This document shows positions 56,414-64,000 of a stretch of DNA of 64,000 nt, in pieces; the stretch's first letter is position 1, and every line of letters begins with the position of its first letter. This stretch comes from Caldithrix abyssi DSM 13497 (GTDB lineage Bacteria; Calditrichota; Calditrichia; Calditrichales; Calditrichaceae): contig NZ_CP018099.1 of assembly GCF_001886815.1 (NCBI RefSeq), positions 4,276,501-4,340,500 on the forward strand. Direction: 5' to 3'. The position numbers and the translations under genes are program-made. The notes below the pieces were generated by a model. The model was not told the DNA's origin, ran no database searches, and was given only the letters and a program-made list of their open reading frames with translations.

Positions 56414-57346
56414 ATGTTAAGCAACGAAGAACTTCAGGAAATTTTAAAAGCGCAGATCACCACGGGCCTGGGCGGTCTGGCCAGTCCGCAGGATGCCGAA
56501 GAGTTTATCGACCTGGCCGTGGAACAAAGCGCCGTTTTGCAGGCCATTCGCGTGGAAACAGGCATTAAAACCAGCATGAATTTAGACGCGCTGGAACTTG
56601 GCGAACCGGCCATGGTGGCCGCCACCGAAGCCACGGCTCCGGCCCCCGATGACGTGGTGGCGCCTACGCACATTCGCAAAGTGCTGCAGCCGGTTGAGGT
56701 AATTGCCGCTTATGATGTTTCGTTCTCCTTTTTGCGCAAAAACATCGAAGGCGATCGCGTAAATGAAACCTTAAACCGCATTTTTGCCAAGCGCTGGGGG
56801 AAAGATACGGTGCAGCTCATATTTACCGGCGATACGGCCTTAACCGGGACCACGCGTACCGACAAACTGAAAAAGATTCTGGACGGTTTTGTTAAACAGG
56901 CCGAAGGCGATGCCGATGTGCATGATTATACCATTCCGGATACGCCCACCTATTCCGGTAAAGACGGCGTTTTTAACTCCATGTTAAAACTCCTCCCCAA
57001 AGACTATCGCGATCAACGCGCAGAGCTTTCCTTTTTCTGTTCGCAAAACGTGGTGGACGCCTATTTAGACGAATTAGGCGAACGCGCCACCAGTTTGGGC
57101 GATACGGTGCTTTTGCAGGGTGAAAAAATGCCTTACCGCGGCGTTGTTTTGCGTCCGGTGTTCGGCATGCCGGATAACCGCATTATTCTAACTTTAAACC
57201 AGAACCTTGCCGTTGGTTTTGGCGAGCAAATGACGGTGGGGCGCGATATTTCCAACCGCGAACGATTGTTAAAGGTTACCATCACCGGCCAGATCGATTG
57301 CAAATACGTGGTTGGCGACGCGGTCGTTTTAGGCGCAGGAGCGTAA
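56414..57346 (+). CDS. Major capsid protein (HK97-fold)
   Basis: 310 residues. LSNEELQEILKAQITTGLGG start, VLQAIRVETGIKTSMNLDAL E-loop region, PTHIRKVLQPVEVIAAYDVS, PKDYRDQRAELSFFCSQNVV, MPYRGVVLRPVFGMPDNRII. ATG follows GGAGGGA; an upstream TTG is less likely. Different subfamily from prophage 1. Confidence 0.82.
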   Translation: MLSNEELQEILKAQITTGLGGLASPQDAEEFIDLAVEQSAVLQAIRVETGIKTSMNLDALELGEPAMVAATEATAPAPDDVVAPTHIRKVLQPVEVIAAYDVSFSFLRKNIEGDRVNETLNRIFAKRWGKDTVQLIFTGDTALTGTTRTDKLKKILDGFVKQAEGDADVHDYTIPDTPTYSGKDGVFNSMLKLLPKDYRDQRAELSFFCSQNVVDAYLDELGERATSLGDTVLLQGEKMPYRGVVLRPVFGMPDNRIILTLNQNLAVGFGEQMTVGRDISNRERLLKVTITGQIDCKYVVGDAVVLGAGA

Positions 57347-57373
57347 TTTTAAAACACAAAAGGAGGGTAAGCA

Positions 57374-57568
57374 ATGTATGTCCTAACTGGGAAGCGTTCG
57401 GTAGGCGTTGGCGGAAAAATTTATTTCTATGGGCAGAAAATTCAAGACGACGAATACAAAGACCTGCCCAAACGCGTAAAGGCGTTTTTTGAAAAAAAAT
57501 CTTCCAAAAAAGATGATGACAGTGGCGTAAAAAAGACAAAAGACGAGGTAAAGAATGGCAGAAATTAA
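57374..57568 (+). CDS. Small head protein, Lys/Asp-rich C-terminus
   Basis: 64 residues: YVLTGKRSVGVGGKIYFYGQ then a charged tail (KSSKKDDDSGVKKTKDEVKN). Directly after the capsid with AGGAGGG before the ATG. Possible decoration or connector. No family recognised. Confidence 0.5.
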   Translation: MYVLTGKRSVGVGGKIYFYGQKIQDDEYKDLPKRVKAFFEKKSSKKDDDSGVKKTKDEVKNGRN

Positions 57569-57764
57569 AAAAACATTCGGTTCTGGCGGGGCAAATTTAA
57601 CGCCTGCAGGGCATGGCACGCCTTCTTTAGCCGATGCTTTGCGCGATATTGCCGACGATCTTGCGATGATTAAGGTGGCTGTTGATCAGTTAATTGCCGA
57701 TCACAATTCTTCAACGGTTCCAACAACGGCAACAACCTCAACATTAAAGACGACAAAAGGATGA
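57555..57764 (+). CDS. Hypothetical head-region protein
   Basis: 69 residues (LADALRDIADDLAMIKVAVD, QLIADHNSSTVPTTATTS), low-complexity C-terminus. Overlaps its upstream neighbour. A similar helix plus Thr-rich tail is common in small phage head proteins. No family recognised. Confidence 0.5.
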   Translation: MAEIKKTFGSGGANLTPAGHGTPSLADALRDIADDLAMIKVAVDQLIADHNSSTVPTTATTSTLKTTKG

Positions 57765-57765
57765 G

Positions 57766-58194
57766 ATGCCTTTAACAAGCGAAATTAAGGTAACGGAAGA
57801 TTGCAACTTTCCGCAGGAAATTCAGGATAAATTAACGGTTCATTTAAAAAAAGCCGAAGTTCGCCTGCGCGAGCTGATCGGCGACGCTAAATATGATGAA
57901 TTAGAAAGCGCCAGTTCGGGAGATCAGCGCGATAAGGCGGCGCAGGCCGAAAGTTATTTAACGGCTTATTATGCGCTGCCTTTTTTAAACTTACGCGTGA
58001 CGGAAAAAGGCGGCTTTGTAATGGCTACCGGTTTTGAACAAAGCCGAAACGAATTGATGGGCAAACGCGAGTTAGACGGTTACAGAGCCGGTTTTTTCCG
58101 TCAGGCCATGCTTTTAATAAAAGATTTTACGCTCTTTGAAAACGACGAAGGCGACGAACTGGACGCCGGACCGCTGGGGATGATGACGTTGTAG
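57766..58194 (+). CDS. Head-tail connector (gp36-like position)
   Basis: 142 residues: LKKAEVRLRELIGDAKYDEL, AQAESYLTAYYALPFLNLRV, GYRAGFFRQAMLLIKDFTLF. All-helical, as in head-tail connector proteins of the DUF6712 kind. Next genes are a gp10-like protein and a gp37-like protein. Confidence 0.6.
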   Translation: MPLTSEIKVTEDCNFPQEIQDKLTVHLKKAEVRLRELIGDAKYDELESASSGDQRDKAAQAESYLTAYYALPFLNLRVTEKGGFVMATGFEQSRNELMGKRELDGYRAGFFRQAMLLIKDFTLFENDEGDELDAGPLGMMTL

Positions 58195-58280
58195 GATTGG
58201 TGAATGATGATTGATGATTTATGATTGACGAATATTGATCTTCAATCGACAATCGTCAATTTGAATGGGGCAAGGAAAAT

Positions 58281-58739
58281 ATGGATGAACAGGGAAAGAA
58301 AATCGTTGGCCGGATAAGAAAGCAAATCAAGAAAAACCTGGAACGCGAGCTGGCCAATATTGGAGAGGACATGGTGGCTAATGTTGTGGAATATCTTGAT
58401 CGCCGCAACATAAACGTTACGGGCGATTTGCGTAAAAGCATTGTAAGCGAGGTAAAGCGAGAGCAGGAAAAATTACTACTAACGGTTGGCACAAATTTAT
58501 TATACGCACCTTTTGTGCATTACGGCACGAAGCCACATTGGCCGCCTAAAAAAGCGATTCGTAAATGGGTTTATAAAAAATTCGGCCTGACGCACAAAGC
58601 ATTGAATCGGGCAACATTCTTGATTCGGCGTAAAATTGCCGAACAGGGGACTCGTAAAAAGCCGTTTTTATTGGCCGTGTATCGGCTTTACAAGCCAAGA
58701 ATTGTTAAGCGATTGCAGGCAGCGGCTATAAAGGTATAA
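58281..58739 (+). CDS. HK97-gp10-like tail completion protein
   Basis: 152 residues. INVTGDLRKSIVSEVKREQE, VGTNLLYAPFVHYGTKPHWP, PKKAIRKWVYKKFGLTHKAL are standard HK97-gp10 motifs (YAPFVHYGT). AAGGAAA precedes the ATG. It is preceded by a repeat tract of GATGATTGATGATTTATGATT type. Confidence 0.82.
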   Translation: MDEQGKKIVGRIRKQIKKNLERELANIGEDMVANVVEYLDRRNINVTGDLRKSIVSEVKREQEKLLLTVGTNLLYAPFVHYGTKPHWPPKKAIRKWVYKKFGLTHKALNRATFLIRRKIAEQGTRKKPFLLAVYRLYKPRIVKRLQAAAIKV

Positions 58740-58815
58740 ATTGAGTTATTGAATTGTTTAGTTGTTGAGTTGTTTAGTTGTTGAGTTACATGATTGTTAT
58801 GGATTAATCAGGGTT

Positions 58816-59196
58816 ATGCAGGCAAACGTAGATCAAATATTACAAATTGCGCAAAACACCGGGCATTTTCAATTGGTACAGGATCGCGTGTTTGATGAAA
58901 ACGAAAAATATCCGGCGTTTGTGGTTGGCGAACGGCGCCTGGAAAATATCGAAGTAATGGACGATATGGGCGCGCATTTTAACGGCGAATGGCGTTATGA
59001 AATTTTTATCATTGTAAAAGCTAAAGACGGTTACGGGACGCTGGAAAATATTGTAAACGATTTTATTAACGCCCTGCCGGCAGGGGTTTACCAGGTAGAA
59101 GACTACTCCGAAACGAATAATTACATTAGCGAGCAAGATACATTGCTGGCGCATTTTTATTTAGTGTGCCAGGTGGAAGATGTGTTTGGAGGATAA
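58816..59196 (+). CDS. Tail terminator-like protein
   Basis: 126 residues: MQANVDQILQIAQNTGHFQL, YPAFVVGERRLENIEVMDDM, YEIFIIVKAKDGYGTLENIV. Layout as for gp37/tail terminator proteins. The ATG with AGGG is chosen; the longer frame starts inside a repeat tract. Caps the tail tube. Confidence 0.6.
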   Translation: MQANVDQILQIAQNTGHFQLVQDRVFDENEKYPAFVVGERRLENIEVMDDMGAHFNGEWRYEIFIIVKAKDGYGTLENIVNDFINALPAGVYQVEDYSETNNYISEQDTLLAHFYLVCQVEDVFGG

Positions 59197-59198
59197 AA

Positions 59199-59444
59199 AT
59201 GGAAATTAAAAATTTTGAAACAATCGATCTATCAACCGGAGATCACGTGATTAGTTTTATGGCGGAAGGGTTTTGGATTGGAGTGGGGGGGGATTTAGTG
59301 ATTGAGGATGATTATGGAAATCAGGCTACATTTAAAAATCTTGATAATGGCTATTTATTACCAATAGGAGCAAAAAAAGTAATAAAAATAGGTACAACGG
59401 CAAGTGAAATAGTTGCGATTAGCAAAAGAGGATTGCCAAAATAA
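59199..59444 (+). CDS. Small beta-rich structural protein
   Basis: 81 residues (GDHVISFMAEGFWIGVGGDL, QATFKNLDNGYLLPIGAKKV). Strand-rich and starts after GGAGG; overlaps the receptor gene by one base (TAATG). Position suggests a fibre connector or decoration protein. No family recognised. Confidence 0.5.
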   Translation: MEIKNFETIDLSTGDHVISFMAEGFWIGVGGDLVIEDDYGNQATFKNLDNGYLLPIGAKKVIKIGTTASEIVAISKRGLPK

Positions 59445-60541
59445 TGAACTTTACTTTATTGACCTTAAAGAAAAAACGCCTAATCATCCGTGATAAAAAC
59501 GGACGCCCGAACTACGTATTTAAACTCGACAAGTTCAACTGGGACCCGGTAAACGGATTTAATAGCACCGAACCGCATCCGGCATTTGTCGTGAATGGAA
59601 TCGTGGTTGACGCGATCTACATTGGTCAATATCAAGCAGTGGTATATGATCCGAGTACGTTCCAAATTGAAGGCGATACGAACCCGGCTGATGTCTACAA
59701 TCCATACATAGCCGGCAGCGCGCATAATTATATTGCGCAAAGTATTCCTAATCAAGATCCGCGCGTAAAGATTGATTTTGACGCGGCGCGCAAGGCATGC
59801 CAAAACATGAACGGCAATGGAATTACAGGCTGGCATTTGATGACAAACGCCGAATGGGCCGCGCTTGCTTTATGGTGCCAGGCAAATCAGATGCCGCTGG
59901 GAAATAACTCATACGGCGACGATTATTCGGACACCGCCGTTAAGGGAGTCATGGCCCCGGGAAATAATTTCGGCGGGCCGAATCCATCGCGTTGGTTGAC
60001 CGGAACCGGCGGCCTAAAAACGGCGCACAACCGTATAAAAAACGGAGTGTTCGACCTGAACGGCAATGTCTGGGAGTGGGTGGATGGCATGAAGCTTGTT
60101 GAGGGAAAAATATTGGTGGCTGGAAATTTGAACGCGGCGCCTACCGCTATCGGAAATTCATTTCAGGCCGCTGAAGCAAATTGGTTTGATACAGGCATTT
60201 ATGTGAATTGGGATGGAGTAGCAACAACAATTTCATTTTCAACTGTTGATCGCGGCACAACAATGGAAGGAGCAAGTCCAGACTATATATCTGTACAATT
60301 TGACGATATCCCCGGGGCGGATGATAATTTAAAAAAACTGGCCATAGGGCCCGTACAAACAGGATTGAATACACACGGCTATGATCATTCATGGTGGCGA
60401 AATTTTGGAGAGCGTGTTCCGCTCCGTGGTGGCTATTGGGTCAATGGCAGCAACGCCGGTGTGTTTGCGCTCGCCCTGAACCTCACTCGCGGCGGTCGGT
60501 ATTGGTACCTTGGTTTTCGCCCAGCTTTTGTGGCTCTGTGA
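59444..60541 (+). CDS. DGR-type variable receptor-binding protein (C-type-lectin/FGE fold)
   Basis: 365 residues. The core looks like formylglycine-generating-enzyme/C-type lectin domains: AIYIGQYQAVVYDPSTF, DFDAARKACQNMNGNGITGW, HLMTNAEWAALALWCQ, GVFDLNGNVWEWVDGMKLV. The last 39 residues (VPLRGGYWVNGSNAGVFALA, then RYWYLGFRPAFVAL) are a typical variable-repeat end in which non-conserved sites sit between LRGG, GSNAGVFAL and GFRPA. It takes the place of the fibre gene of prophage 1. Binds host surface by inference. Confidence 0.85.
   Translation: MNFTLLTLKKKRLIIRDKNGRPNYVFKLDKFNWDPVNGFNSTEPHPAFVVNGIVVDAIYIGQYQAVVYDPSTFQIEGDTNPADVYNPYIAGSAHNYIAQSIPNQDPRVKIDFDAARKACQNMNGNGITGWHLMTNAEWAALALWCQANQMPLGNNSYGDDYSDTAVKGVMAPGNNFGGPNPSRWLTGTGGLKTAHNRIKNGVFDLNGNVWEWVDGMKLVEGKILVAGNLNAAPTAIGNSFQAAEANWFDTGIYVNWDGVATTISFSTVDRGTTMEGASPDYISVQFDDIPGADDNLKKLAIGPVQTGLNTHGYDHSWWRNFGERVPLRGGYWVNGSNAGVFALALNLTRGGRYWYLGFRPAFVAL
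60424..60538 (+). repeat. Candidate DGR variable region (VR)
   Basis: The final 115 coding bases, LRGG to end. Codons at expected variable sites (TAT, GTC, GCC, CTC, GGT, CGG, TAC) could derive from AAT/AAC/AGC/ACG codons by adenine-directed changes, whereas the intervening codons are those conserved in DGR families. No template repeat is visible in the window. Confidence 0.6.
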
Positions 60542-60566
60542 TCTGAAATCTGGAGTTCTGTTTTTT

Positions 60567-60620
60567 ATGCAAGATTTAAAAATTTATCAAAAATATTATG
60601 ATATGATGCGAGAAAAATAG
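60567..60620 (+). pseudogene. Truncated avd (DGR accessory variability determinant) stub
   Basis: 17 codons, MQDLKIYQKYYDMMREK, then stop. The DLKIYQKYYDM start is characteristic of the Avd/four-helix bundle proteins found beside DGR reverse transcriptases. It begins 26 bases after the variable gene, the usual place of avd. The rest of the gene and the reverse transcriptase are missing and replaced by the coiled-coil gene. Confidence 0.6.
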
Positions 60621-60659
60621 TTTTTGGTAATGCAAATTAAAATTAGCGGAATTTTTTCT

Positions 60660-60917
60660 ATGTGCACCAATACCGAACTTAAAGAAGACATCAAAGATTT
60701 AGGACAGGAACAAACGTTGTTGAAAACGCAAATAAAATATTTGATTGACGATGTGCACGATCTGAAAGAAATGATGAAGGACGTCATCAAGCAGCAAAAA
60801 AAACTGGAAAGAAAAATGATGTCCAGAGAACAGTTTTTTATTGACGCCGTGATAGAAATGAAGGAAACTTTAGCCAACATAATACAAAGCAGCAGCGGCA
60901 ATGGAAAAAAAGATTGA
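60660..60917 (+). CDS. Small coiled-coil protein, conserved in both prophages
   Basis: 85 residues, first 62 identical to prophage 1 (CTNTELKEDIKDLGQEQTLL). The ATG MCTNT is chosen; a 12-codon longer frame has no support. Precedes a membrane-anchored coiled-coil gene. Confidence 0.65.
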   Translation: MCTNTELKEDIKDLGQEQTLLKTQIKYLIDDVHDLKEMMKDVIKQQKKLERKMMSREQFFIDAVIEMKETLANIIQSSSGNGKKD

Positions 60918-61194
60918 GCAGCAAGTTGCGGCGCTTTGGAAACGGGTTGACGAAGCGCAAAAGCGCAGTATCGAAGCCAAAGCGTTGGCTGAGTATCTTA
61001 ATAAAAACGTAATTGAAGCCGTCATGCAGGCCCGCGAGGCACGTGAAATTGCCATAAGGGTTGAATCTCAAATGAAAGAACTGTCAAAAAGCATAAATCA
61101 AAAATACGATCGGTTGATTGATTTGCAACGCAGACAAATTTATTGGACCATGGGATTAATCGGTTTATTAGTGGCAATAATCAAACTTTTATAA
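60901..61194 (+). CDS. Coiled-coil protein with C-terminal membrane anchor
   Basis: 97 residues: coiled coil (KIEQQVAALWKRVDEAQKRS, YDRLIDLQRRQI) and a final hydrophobic helix (YWTMGLIGLLVAIIKLL). Layout homologue of the prophage 1 gene, although the sequence has diverged. Overlaps its partner by 17 bases. Confidence 0.6.
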   Translation: MEKKIEQQVAALWKRVDEAQKRSIEAKALAEYLNKNVIEAVMQAREAREIAIRVESQMKELSKSINQKYDRLIDLQRRQIYWTMGLIGLLVAIIKLL

Positions 61195-61208
61195 AAGGAG
61201 GTTTAACA

Positions 61209-61682
61209 ATGGGCAGAACATTAACAAGCGTAAAACGTCGTCATTATCGCGTATTGCATCGCGATCCGGCAGCCTTTTCCGTTCCCGCAACGGCAGCCGA
61301 TTTTGATACGTTTTTAGCCACATTTACGGAGCTGGGCTACTGCGAAGGCGGCAGCATTGAAAGTTCTATCGAAACGCAGGAAAAGATTAGCCTGGACGAT
61401 GGAACCAGGTTGCCGGTGGGGATTAAAGGCACTTTAAAAGGCACGCTATTGCAAAGCGAAGTAGCTGATTACACCGCCGTGGAAACGATTGAAGGGGTTA
61501 AGCAAGATATTTTGCTTTATTCCGAAGACACGGGGATGTGTATTTTTTATCCTAATGCCATTCTGGAGTTCCAGGAGTCAGTCAAATCTGGCGACATCGA
61601 AAAAATCCCGTTTACTTATGAGGCAGAAAATTTAGGTTCCAAAAGCGAATTCCGCACGCGTTTTCAACAGCCGACGGCTTAA
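61209..61682 (+). CDS. Major tail tube protein
   Basis: 157 residues: SVKRRHYRVLHRDPAAFSVP, FLATFTELGYCEGGSIESSI, IEGVKQDILLYSEDTGMCIF. ATG follows AAAAGGAGG. The paralogue next to it has the same domain plus a propeller, so this one is probably the main tube subunit. Confidence 0.7.
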   Translation: MGRTLTSVKRRHYRVLHRDPAAFSVPATAADFDTFLATFTELGYCEGGSIESSIETQEKISLDDGTRLPVGIKGTLKGTLLQSEVADYTAVETIEGVKQDILLYSEDTGMCIFYPNAILEFQESVKSGDIEKIPFTYEAENLGSKSEFRTRFQQPTA

Positions 61683-61704
61683 TTAACTTAAAGCAGGAGA
61701 ACAA

Positions 61705-63486
61705 ATGAGCAGGCGAGATTTAAGCCGCATAAAAAGACGCCTATATCGCGTTTTATTCCGCGATCCGCAAAAATTTAGCGAACCGACCGATCCGCGCATT
61801 GATTTCGATACATGGCTTGCCACCTTTAGCGAACTGGGCTATTGCGAAGCTGGCGGAATTTCGTCAAAGATAGAGCCCGTGGGCAATGTATTGCTGGATA
61901 ATGGGAAGAATAAAAGCTATGGCTTTAAAGGAACGCTTTCAGGAACCATTATTCAAACCGAAATAAGCGATTTTGAAACTTTTGCCGCCATCGAAAATGT
62001 GGAAATCGATTTTTTGTTGTATGATGAAAAAAGCGGGTTTGCCATATTCTTCCCTAAGGCCCTGGTCGATTTTAAAGAAGAGGCCAAAGGCGGCGAAATT
62101 GAAAAAGTGGCCTTTGAATACCAGGGCGAAAACCTTGCCAGCAAAGAGAGCTTTCGCATCCGCTTTAACGCCCAGACAGGCGCCGGCGGAATTCCGCTCT
62201 GGTTCGATAGCAACGTGCAAAATTTTTCAGATATGTTTACTGGCATTGGCAGCCCGGTGCAAAGCACACATTTTTATCATCAGCCAGAGGCATACTACTT
62301 TAAAGGAAGCAGCGAGCGCATCTATTTCGCCTTTATTACAGACAGCGATAATCCAAACACAAATATCACTACCTGCTACGTTGCCGCTTTAAACCTTAGC
62401 GACCTTTCTTTGATAGGGCCGGTTGATGTTGGCCCGAGTAAAGTATATGCTGAGCAACATCACCAACCAGCCATTATTGTGGCTGACGACGGACATATTC
62501 TTGTTGCGTACGACCAGCTTAACGACGCAGAAACAGGGCACAACGGCGGCATCCGCATCATGCGCAGTAATAATCCGGAAGATATATCTAACGGCTTTAC
62601 GCAGATTAAGGTTTTAGAAGGCGAAGGTTCGTATCCATACCTTTTTAAAAAGAATGGAATTTTGTACTGCGGCTTTCGGGAGCGCGATTCCCTGTCTTTG
62701 ATTCCGCGCTGGGTGCGATGGGCTAAATCAACCGATCACGGCCAAACCTGGGAATCGGCTTTTCGCATTATGGACGTAGGCGGCGGAGATAATATATGGG
62801 CGTACGGTACGCGCCCATGGGGTAAAGAAAATGACTGGCTTTACATCCTGATGATGCCGGAAGACAGGTCTTTAAGCAATCCCACGGGGCGTTATGTATT
62901 GTATGTTTTAAAAACCAGAGACGGCGAAACGTTTTACAATATGGACGAATCTTTCAAAAAGGACGTTAAAACTAACGGCTATTTGACCAAAGCGGAATTG
63001 GATACATATTTTGAAATGGAGCGCGTAACGCATCCGGTTAGAGTATATCATCAAGGCGGCTATGTCACGCGCTCTAATGAACTCATTCTCATGACCAGAA
63101 TAATCTTTGAAGATTCTTCCAGTAAATATTATCTGCAATGGTTTGATGGCAAACATTGGGTAAAAAGAGAAATTGACAATAAATTGAACGTTGCCTGGGC
63201 TTATTTCCCTCACATTATTATTGCTCACGATATGAATAATATCGATTTGATTTTACGCAAAGACGACGACAAAACATTACACCGCTTTCGCACAACCGAT
63301 CGAGGATTAACCTGGACTTATAAAGGTCAATGGCCGGATTTAGGCTGGGGAACGGATTCGCCCATTTATCCTAATCCTCAAAGTAATATTTATGATTACA
63401 ATCGGTTGTTTTATTTACTTTCTATTCGACCGGCATCCGGATCAATCGGAAAACTTTACGCCTATTTATGGCAGGGAGTGGAATAA
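61705..63486 (+). CDS. Tail-tube paralogue fused to sialidase-like BNR beta-propeller
   Basis: 593 residues. Residues 1-155 are a tail-tube domain like its neighbour (FDTWLATFSELGYCEAGGIS; EISDFETFAAIENVEIDFLL). Residues 180-593 are a BNR-4/sialidase-like propeller: HHQPAIIVADDGHILVAYDQ, Asp-box-like S-T-D-H-G-Q-T-W near 341, T-R-D-G-E-T-F near 410 and T-T-D-R-G-L-T-W near 529. The propeller is related to that of prophage 1 although the tube domains are not obviously similar. Inferred role: tail-surface glycan recognition. Overlaps the chaperone gene. Confidence 0.74.
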   Translation: MSRRDLSRIKRRLYRVLFRDPQKFSEPTDPRIDFDTWLATFSELGYCEAGGISSKIEPVGNVLLDNGKNKSYGFKGTLSGTIIQTEISDFETFAAIENVEIDFLLYDEKSGFAIFFPKALVDFKEEAKGGEIEKVAFEYQGENLASKESFRIRFNAQTGAGGIPLWFDSNVQNFSDMFTGIGSPVQSTHFYHQPEAYYFKGSSERIYFAFITDSDNPNTNITTCYVAALNLSDLSLIGPVDVGPSKVYAEQHHQPAIIVADDGHILVAYDQLNDAETGHNGGIRIMRSNNPEDISNGFTQIKVLEGEGSYPYLFKKNGILYCGFRERDSLSLIPRWVRWAKSTDHGQTWESAFRIMDVGGGDNIWAYGTRPWGKENDWLYILMMPEDRSLSNPTGRYVLYVLKTRDGETFYNMDESFKKDVKTNGYLTKAELDTYFEMERVTHPVRVYHQGGYVTRSNELILMTRIIFEDSSSKYYLQWFDGKHWVKREIDNKLNVAWAYFPHIIIAHDMNNIDLILRKDDDKTLHRFRTTDRGLTWTYKGQWPDLGWGTDSPIYPNPQSNIYDYNRLFYLLSIRPASGSIGKLYAYLWQGVE

Positions 63487-63896
63487 TGGAAAAACTGCAA
63501 TTTGAACATAACGGCACGGTTTATGAATTTGCCGATTTGACGATCGCGCAAATGGAAATTTTAAGCCAGCTCATTACTAACGCCCGCGATCTATTGCAGG
63601 AAGTAGATATTGAAAAAAACGCCATTAAAGTTGCGGTAACCATAAACGACGTTATCCAAAAGCTGCGCGAACAAAAGAAACTGGCTTTATTTTGCGCCGC
63701 CTGTGTGGTTAAAAAAGGCCAGGTATTCGATGAGAAGGATCTGCCGGAGCGGGAAAAGGAATTTAAAACGCTGCCCTATAAAACAGCCGAAGAGATTTTA
63801 AGTTTTTTTTTCAATACCGGGATTTTCACGAAGCTCATTACGCCCAGCTTTTTGATGAGTCAGGCGGATCTGGAGAAAGCGCAGACGACTATGTAA
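63486..63896 (+). CDS. Tail assembly chaperone (G-type)
   Basis: 136 residues: LQFEHNGTVYEFADLTIAQM, AVTINDVIQKLREQKKLALF. Position between tail tube and (outside the window) tape measure. Slippery heptamer T TTT TTC lies 28 codons before the stop. The stop/start overlap TAATG with the propeller gene favours this ATG. Confidence 0.75.
   Translation: MEKLQFEHNGTVYEFADLTIAQMEILSQLITNARDLLQEVDIEKNAIKVAVTINDVIQKLREQKKLALFCAACVVKKGQVFDEKDLPEREKEFKTLPYKTAEEILSFFFNTGIFTKLITPSFLMSQADLEKAQTTM
63806..63812 (+). promoter_or_regulatory. -1 ribosomal slippery heptamer
   Basis: AGT TTT TTT TTC contains T TTT TTC in the correct phase. A -1 shift joins the chaperone to an overlapping open frame. Confidence 0.75.
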
Positions 63897-64000
63897 AAGA
63901 AATGATTTTCTTTTTATGTGATGGCGACTTTACCAGAATCGAGCAAATTCGGCGTCAAAAGTACATCGATGCGTTATGGTTTATGAGTAAATTGTTAAAT
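63812..64000 (+). CDS. Tail assembly chaperone, -1 frameshift extension (partial)
   Basis: Open for 63 codons to the window edge: QYRDFHEAHYAQLFDESGG, SADDYVKEMIFFLCDGDFTR, IEQIRRQKYIDALWFMSKLL. Similar helical and charged ending to the prophage 1 extension. No own start. Confidence 0.72.

Larger units (their letters stand above)
39325..64000. mobile_element. Mu-like prophage 2 (partial, repressor end at left)
   Basis: Second transposable prophage in the opposite orientation. It carries MuA, MuB, Gam, GemA, a repressor/Cro/CII switch and lysis genes homologous to prophage 1, but an HK97-type head module. Runs past the right edge. Its left end is placed at TGTAAAAC by composition and repeated GAGATAA motifs; the exact base is not proven. 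Confidence 0.9.

Noticed and set aside
59444-64000. Possible complete DGR with reverse transcriptase and template repeat
   Set aside because: No reverse transcriptase motifs (such as YxDD) were seen in any frame product in the window, and no template-like second copy of the variable region was noticed. Only a remnant is claimed.
1-64000. tRNA or rRNA genes
   Set aside because: No cloverleaf with T-loop consensus GTTCRANNC or rRNA stretch was recognised by reading.

Overview
The window looks like a chromosomal stretch of a Gram-negative bacterium of moderate GC carrying two related transposable (Mu-like) prophages. The host part encodes a TonB protein, an NtrC-type sigma-54 response regulator, QueG, a DUF2085 membrane protein and a thymidine phosphorylase. 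Host-type simple repeats (AAAGATTAAAGATGAAAG-like and AATTACGAATTACG-like tracts) are scattered through the prophages. A Calditrichota/FCB-group host would fit, but this is an impression and not proven.

Layout. Prophage 1 occupies 1 to about 26789 and runs off the left edge. Its repressor end lies at 26789, where three AATTTCTCAAAC repeats precede a terminal CA. It has an early block on the minus strand (CI-like repressor on plus, Cro-like protein, CII-like regulator, MuA, MuB, Gam, GemA). Next come a MuF head protein fused to a nuclease toxin with a small partner gene, a plus-strand block (portal, terminases, tail completion), and a minus-strand block (scaffold, capsid, lysis, receptor-binding protein, tail tubes, tail assembly chaperone, tape measure). 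The prophage has cut a sensor histidine kinase gene, of which only the ATPase end survives.

Host region, about 26790-39324: truncated histidine kinase, sigma-54 regulator, a probable sigma-54 promoter driving tonB, a repeat-rich gap, an intact IS1182-like element and an intact IS1634-like element. These are followed by an RsgA GTPase lacking the OB domain, thymidine phosphorylase, two membrane proteins, QueG and a 183-bp tandem repeat.

Prophage 2 starts near 39325, points the other way and runs off the right edge. Its early and lysis genes are homologous to those of prophage 1. Its head genes (HK97-type portal, XkdF-like protease with an internal scaffold start, a different capsid) are not, so the two phages are mosaics. 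It adds a C5 cytosine methyltransferase and a second MuF-toxin/partner pair with an unrelated toxin. It also carries a receptor-binding gene that looks like a diversity-generating retroelement (DGR) variable protein, followed by an 18-codon stub of the DGR accessory protein Avd; no reverse transcriptase is visible.

Shared unusual points: both phages have a normal tail-tube gene next to a tail-tube paralogue fused to a sialidase-like (BNR/Asp-box) beta-propeller. Both have a -1 slippery heptamer in the tail assembly chaperone gene, a MuF-toxin module, a near-identical coiled-coil gene pair, a related exported cargo protein, and a conserved hairpin element with a GNRA loop. Prophage 2 also has an array of perfect palindromes centred on ACGT, partly inside a coding sequence.
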